Positions 40,623 to 44,407 of a stretch of 44,407 bases of DNA are shown here, in pieces. Origin of the DNA: Thermoanaerobaculia bacterium (GTDB lineage: Bacteria; Acidobacteriota; Thermoanaerobaculia; JALWYX01); NCBI GenBank assembly GCA_027078415.1, contig JALWYX010000055.1, forward strand, positions 1 through 44,407. Direction: 5' to 3'. A program made the position numbers and the translations under genes. Below the pieces are notes generated by a model that made no database searches, had not been told where the DNA came from, and was given only the letters and a program-made list of their open reading frames with translations. Position 1 is the stretch's first letter. Every line of letters begins with the position of its first letter.

Positions 40623-42654
40623 ATTCTTCATCGTCTTCAGCTATCTTTAAGTCGAGTTCTTTGTAATAATCTATTTCATAAGGAGGTAACTCTTTTTGGT
40701 CGTTTAGTACAAAGTGTTCCATCCATCTTATTAATCTGAGAGCTAGATCTATCCTAGATGCTGTTCTTCTATTTCCGTGTTTTTCTCCTGGATAAAAAAC
40801 TAATCTCACAGGCACTTTACCGTACAGCTTTAAGTAACGATACATTTCAAGACTTTGTTCTGGATGTACTCTAGGGTCTTTATCACCGTGTAGGATAAGT
40901 AGAGGGGTTCTGGCGTTTTTAATGTGATATATTGGACTTCTCTCGAGAAAAAATTGCCAATCTTCCCAGGGATATTTACGCCAGTGAACGTAATACATCT
41001 CCTTTGGTATATCTGTTGTACCTGTTTTTGAAATCTGATTGCTTATTCCTACAAACATTACTCCTGCTCTGTAATGTTCACTCAATGCTGTTGCGCCCCA
41101 TGCAGTAGCGTACCCTCCGTATGAACCTCCTGTTATACCTACCTTATTTCTATCTACTAACCCTTTCCTGACTAAGTATTCTTTACCATCTACTATATCG
41201 TCGAACTCTTTACCACCTCCATCTCCCTGGTGTAGTTTAGTAAATGCAACACCCCTACCTGTGCTACCTCTGTAATTGGGAAAAAACACAAAGAAACCTC
41301 GTGATGCTAAAGGTTGTGCTGGATTGGCGTATCTAGTAAGCCACCCGTTTCTAAAATGTGCTTCGGGTCCTCCGTGAACAACTATTACCATAGGATAGCG
41401 CTTGCCTTTTTTGTACTCTAAGGGATATACTAAAAGAGCGTCTATTTCAAGCCCGTCTCTAGCTTTGTAAGTTATATACTCCTGTTTTGCAAGTTTTTTA
41501 TCGCTAAGCCACTCGTTAGAATTTGTTATACGGATAGGCTTATTTTTTTCCATTATAAATACTTCTCGGGGGTGATACGGAGACTCTCCTACTAAAACTA
41601 TAGTGCCTTTAGCAAAAGTTAAATCTACAAAAACCGGTGGAGATGCAGGTTCGTAAATTAACTCTTCTTGCCCCGTTTCTATATCTATTGTTGCTATTTT
41701 GGTGTATACGCGCCAATCGGCAAGGTATACTATACGTCTTTCGTTGATCCACCTTATTCTTGATACATGCCCTTCGAAATCGGGAAGTATATTTTTTACC
41801 TCACCATTTAAAGACGCTACCATAAGTCTGCCTGGTGCTGGATCGTTTATATTTTCACCTGAGATGAATGCAATTCTTTTACCTGAGGGAGACCATTCTA
41901 TTTGATCCAGTTTACCTTCGTTAGGTATTTTTACTATAGTCTTACCATCTTTAGATATTACTACTATTTTTTGAGCTACATATTGATCATCTATAGCCGG
42001 AGTCGGTGTTGTAGTTATAACAAGTTTGTCTCCAGAAGGAGACCATTTTACAGTTGAAACGTGTTGTTCTAGCGGTAGTTTCCTGGGTGATTCGTTTTTT
42101 TTGTCTAACGACTTGATAAATAATTTATTAAATTTCCAATCCTCTTCGAAGATTTTTTGATTAAAGCCTAGTTTTTTTAGCCTTTTCTCTTCTTTACCAT
42201 CTTTTTCTGTAGCTATAAAGGCTATCTCCTTTCCATCCGGTGATAGAGAAAAACCTCTTATGCTAGTATCAAATTCTACTATTTTTTCGGCTTCTCCGCC
42301 ATCGACAGCTATTCTGTATATAGAACTTTTCTTCTCTTTATCGCGTTTTGCAAGAAAATATATAAACTTGCTATCTTTTGACCATTCATAGTAAGTTATA
42401 AAAGTTTTGGAGATAAATTTTCTACTGTGTCCCTTTTTGTCGGTTATCATCAAGTCTATCCACATAGGACCGTCTTTTTCGTTTGATAAGTCTCTGTGAT
42501 AATAAATTCTGTAAGCTATAAGATTACCCCCTGGAGATACCTTCGCATCTAACACCGTTTTGACTTTTAGAAGATCTTTTGTGGTAAAAGATTTATTCGC
42601 GAATAATATCTGAGGTAGTACCATTACGATTGATAAAAAGGCATACTTTTTCAT
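40609..42654 (-). CDS. Secreted S9-family (prolyl oligopeptidase-type) serine peptidase
   Basis: The 681-residue protein has a signal peptide (YAFLSIVMVLPQILFA, cleavage near residue 19). A WD40-like beta-propeller (about 25-400) contains repeats such as SPGGNLIAY, SPDGKEIAF, SPSGDKLVI and SPSGKRIAF, and an alpha/beta-hydrolase domain follows. The catalytic Ser lies in GGSYGGYATAWGA (about 508-512), Asp in LHGDKDPRVHPEQS (about 588), and His in PGEKHGNRR (about 623). This matches the S9C acylaminoacyl/dipeptidyl peptidase group, which cleaves oligopeptides. An acidic tail (EDDEESTSE) ends the chain. AAGGAG precedes the ATG. It follows the zinc-ribbon gene by 36 nt and may be the last gene of that unit. 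Confidence 0.93.
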   Translation of the reverse strand: MKKYAFLSIVMVLPQILFANKSFTTKDLLKVKTVLDAKVSPGGNLIAYRIYYHRDLSNEKDGPMWIDLMITDKKGHSRKFISKTFITYYEWSKDSKFIYFLAKRDKEKKSSIYRIAVDGGEAEKIVEFDTSIRGFSLSPDGKEIAFIATEKDGKEEKRLKKLGFNQKIFEEDWKFNKLFIKSLDKKNESPRKLPLEQHVSTVKWSPSGDKLVITTTPTPAIDDQYVAQKIVVISKDGKTIVKIPNEGKLDQIEWSPSGKRIAFISGENINDPAPGRLMVASLNGEVKNILPDFEGHVSRIRWINERRIVYLADWRVYTKIATIDIETGQEELIYEPASPPVFVDLTFAKGTIVLVGESPYHPREVFIMEKNKPIRITNSNEWLSDKKLAKQEYITYKARDGLEIDALLVYPLEYKKGKRYPMVIVVHGGPEAHFRNGWLTRYANPAQPLASRGFFVFFPNYRGSTGRGVAFTKLHQGDGGGKEFDDIVDGKEYLVRKGLVDRNKVGITGGSYGGYATAWGATALSEHYRAGVMFVGISNQISKTGTTDIPKEMYYVHWRKYPWEDWQFFLERSPIYHIKNARTPLLILHGDKDPRVHPEQSLEMYRYLKLYGKVPVRLVFYPGEKHGNRRTASRIDLALRLIRWMEHFVLNDQKELPPYEIDYYKELDLKIAEDDEESTSE

Positions 42655-42690
42655 ATCAATTTTTCTCCTTATCTATTGTTTCCTAATATG

Positions 42691-43920
42691 TTAAAAAATT
42701 TTGCTTTTTAAGTGAATATCTATGAATTTAGAAACTAAAGAGATCATGGTACCGGAGAGAAAATAGCGATACCGTTTTTTTTCAAATGGGATGAAAATAA
42801 GAGAAGATTTAAAAATTTCTATCTTTTTTGGGATTTCTATAGCTTTCCCTCTTCTAGAGAATTCTAGTAGAAGTAAAGTTATAGCGTCTTTTGATTCTTC
42901 TTCTGGTACCTTTACAGGGAACAGATATTGTGTGATATCTTCCGATATATCTTCTTTAACTTTTCTCTGGGTTGGATTTGCTAAAGTAACACTTTGGATA
43001 GTTTTTATAAAGTTGTTAGGGGGAGTTATAAAAGCTGGAATTAATAGCTTTAGCTTTTCTTGTTTGTTTTTTTTAACAAAAGTCAATGAGTGAAAAATAT
43101 CTTGTAGAAAGTGAAAGATCGCAGAGGGTTTGAATTCTTCTATTAACCAGAAAGGCATATATAACACATTTTCGTTTTTTGTTTCTAAGATGATGAAATT
43201 TTTTTCTGTTAATAGCCCGTTGTTTATATACCATCCTGTTGTACAGTTGTAACATATAAAGAAAAGAGAATTTGAATAGCCATGTAGAAGATCTCCACAT
43301 TTAGGACAGAGGGAATAGAGCGGTTTTGCTATTTTTTGATTTGGGGTTGTAAAATATTTTTCGCTTAATTCTATATATTGACCTATCTTCTTGTTAGTAA
43401 GAGTTTCTATAAGGTAGCTGTCTTGTATACCTAAAATTAGGTAGATTAAATGTTTGCTTTCTCCTATGAATACTGTGTGTAGCGGTTTTTTGTGCTTTGG
43501 ATATTTCTTTATAGTTATTGTGTTAAAAGGGATAGGTGTTAGGAGTTGGGCGTTTTTTAAGGGTTTCAAGAATGATAGCGGTTGTGTTTGGGCTCTTATA
43601 CCTAGAGATTTGTGGTAAAACCTTTCTTCTATCGCAACTAAAGCGTGAAACAGTTGTTCATCTATTGCTATAACGTTTATATCGAAGAGATATCCTGATG
43701 TTTGCGTTTTAAATATATCGAAACCTAGTCCTTTTAACCTCCAGTAAGGTATTAGTAGATGTTTATCGAATGTAAAGCGTCCTAAAGTATATACGGGGGG
43801 ATTAGAGCGGGCTACAATTATGTTGGTTTTACAGAATTTGCATTTTGTTAGGTAAATAGCTTCGCTTATTTCTATTGGAGCACTACAGTGAGGGCAGTCG
43901 TTTCTTATTAAATATTCCAA
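42691..43920 (-). CDS. Zinc-ribbon protein of unknown function, paired with the SPFH protein
   Basis: I do not recognise a named family. The 409-residue protein has an N-terminal zinc ribbon (CPHC at about 9-12 and CKFC at about 27-30), then VYTLGRFTFDKHLLIPYWRLKGLGFDIF. A second ribbon has CPKC near 204 and CYNC near 222. Between and after them are beta-rich regions with no enzyme motif. There is no signal peptide or membrane helix, so it is cytoplasmic. It starts with TTG two bases after the stop of the SPFH gene and no better start lies downstream, so translation is probably coupled. Membrane-surface stress response or protein-quality control would fit the SPFH partner, but this is inference. 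Confidence 0.72.
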   Translation of the reverse strand: MEYLIRNDCPHCSAPIEISEAIYLTKCKFCKTNIIVARSNPPVYTLGRFTFDKHLLIPYWRLKGLGFDIFKTQTSGYLFDINVIAIDEQLFHALVAIEERFYHKSLGIRAQTQPLSFLKPLKNAQLLTPIPFNTITIKKYPKHKKPLHTVFIGESKHLIYLILGIQDSYLIETLTNKKIGQYIELSEKYFTTPNQKIAKPLYSLCPKCGDLLHGYSNSLFFICYNCTTGWYINNGLLTEKNFIILETKNENVLYMPFWLIEEFKPSAIFHFLQDIFHSLTFVKKNKQEKLKLLIPAFITPPNNFIKTIQSVTLANPTQRKVKEDISEDITQYLFPVKVPEEESKDAITLLLLEFSRRGKAIEIPKKIEIFKSSLIFIPFEKKRYRYFLSGTMISLVSKFIDIHLKSKIF

Positions 43921-43922
43921 CG

Positions 43923-44407
43923 TTAATCTAGTTTCTCACCGCAGAAATTGCAGAATTTAGCTTCTTTTATATTTTTGGATTTGCAATTTCTACATATTTT
44001 TTCTTCTGGAGCTCCCACTTTACTTCCACATTTAAAGCAGAAGATAGCTTCTGGAGTTAGTTGAGCTGAACAGTTGGGACATCTGAGAATTTCAATTATC
44101 TGATTTCCACAGTGAGGACAGAATCTAGCTTCTTCACTAATAGGTTTATGACAACTAGGACACTCGATCTTAGTTGTTTGAATCTGTTTGTTTGTTTGGC
44201 TGTGTTGGAAGAGATGCGGTAATAAGAAACCTACTCCTACACCTAGAGCTGCTGTTTCTCCTGCGCTTCCAGGGTTTTCTGCTATTTTTTCTAAAGCAGA
44301 GGCGGCTTTTAACTTAATCAGATGATCTAATTTATCTATTACTCCTAATCTGCTTCTATCATCTATAGTTTTCTGTACTTCAGGGGGTGGAGTTATAGAA
44401 TTTATAT
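43923..44407 (-). CDS. SPFH/band-7 protein with C-terminal zinc ribbons (5' end outside window)
   Basis: Only the C-terminal 160 or so residues are in the window. They begin with ITPPPEVQKTIDDRSRLGVI, then DKLDHLIKLKAASALEKIAENPG and a Gly-rich GETAALGVGVGFLLPHLF. This is the usual C-terminal end of bacterial SPFH domain proteins that carry zinc ribbons, as I recall. Six CxxC pairs follow (CPSC, CPHC, CPNC, CFKC, CRNC, CNFC), consistent with three tandem zinc ribbons and ending in FCNFCGEKLD. SPFH proteins scaffold membrane microdomains. The downstream gene starts 2 nt after the stop. The N-terminal SPFH domain itself is outside the window, so the name rests on the tail pattern. Confidence 0.75.
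   Translation of the reverse strand, partial: INSITPPPEVQKTIDDRSRLGVIDKLDHLIKLKAASALEKIAENPGSAGETAALGVGVGFLLPHLFQHSQTNKQIQTTKIECPSCHKPISEEARFCPHCGNQIIEILRCPNCSAQLTPEAIFCFKCGSKVGAPEEKICRNCKSKNIKEAKFCNFCGEKLD

Overview
This window comes from an AT-rich Gram-negative bacterium with an LPS-bearing outer membrane. lpxK and waaA (lipid A/Kdo synthesis), a LolA-type carrier, an outer-membrane secretin and several lipoproteins support that. Ile is written mostly as ATA and Arg as AGA/AGG, and the proteins are rich in Lys and Glu; this was judged by eye, not counted, and suggests a thermophile. A TPR-lipoprotein secretin, three GspG-like pseudopilins, sulfatase-fold proteins ending in LKALGY(L/I), and a receiver protein with a conserved C-terminal helical tail recall Acidobacteriota/Aminicenantes or deltaproteobacterial-type lineages. 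That placement is from memory of the families, not from a search.

Layout. (1) 1-1776, minus: waaA then lpxK, with lpxK cut by the window edge. (2) 1871-13057, plus: an ECF sigma factor, its zinc-finger anti-sigma factor and an exported protein of unknown function, then a compact type II secretion/type IV pilus hybrid: GspF, GspE, PilM/GspL-like, PilN, PilO, PilP/GspC-like, secretin, three pseudopilins, and dut at the end. (3) 13058-13497: the only long gene-free stretch, AT-rich, with an imperfect 25-bp repeat pair. (4) 13498-19849, minus: sulfatase-fold lipoprotein, aldehyde dehydrogenase, tsaD, lepA, packed with overlaps. (5) 19794-20867, plus: a catalytically dead relative of the sulfatase-fold proteins, divergent from the active copy. 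(6) 20983-40622, plus: a very long gene train, lolA, tgt, yajC, secD, secF, icd, tsaE, 3-hydroxyacyl-CoA dehydrogenase, phoH, HD-domain phosphodiesterase, ybeY, era, sulfatase-fold lipoprotein, receiver protein, valS, birA, coaX and an unknown gene. Most neighbours overlap or are a few bases apart. (7) 40609-44407, minus: a partial SPFH/zinc-ribbon protein, a zinc-ribbon protein of unknown function that starts with TTG two bases later, and a secreted S9 peptidase.

How they fit together. Region 2 is a secretion or pseudopilus machine that may be controlled by its own envelope-sensing sigma/anti-sigma pair; the prepilin peptidase is not in the window. Region 6 joins the Sec accessory complex, tRNA modification (Tgt, TsaE; TsaD in region 4), 16S rRNA maturation (PhoH/YbeY/Era), cofactor enzymes and two carbon-metabolism enzymes. 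Most of this is core biology. The least explained items are the pseudo-sulfatase, the two threonine-type sulfatase-fold lipoproteins, the Glu5-less pseudopilin with a Gly/Pro-rich tail, the exported protein at 2911, and the SPFH/zinc-ribbon pair. I saw no tRNA, rRNA, CRISPR array, insertion sequence or phage gene.
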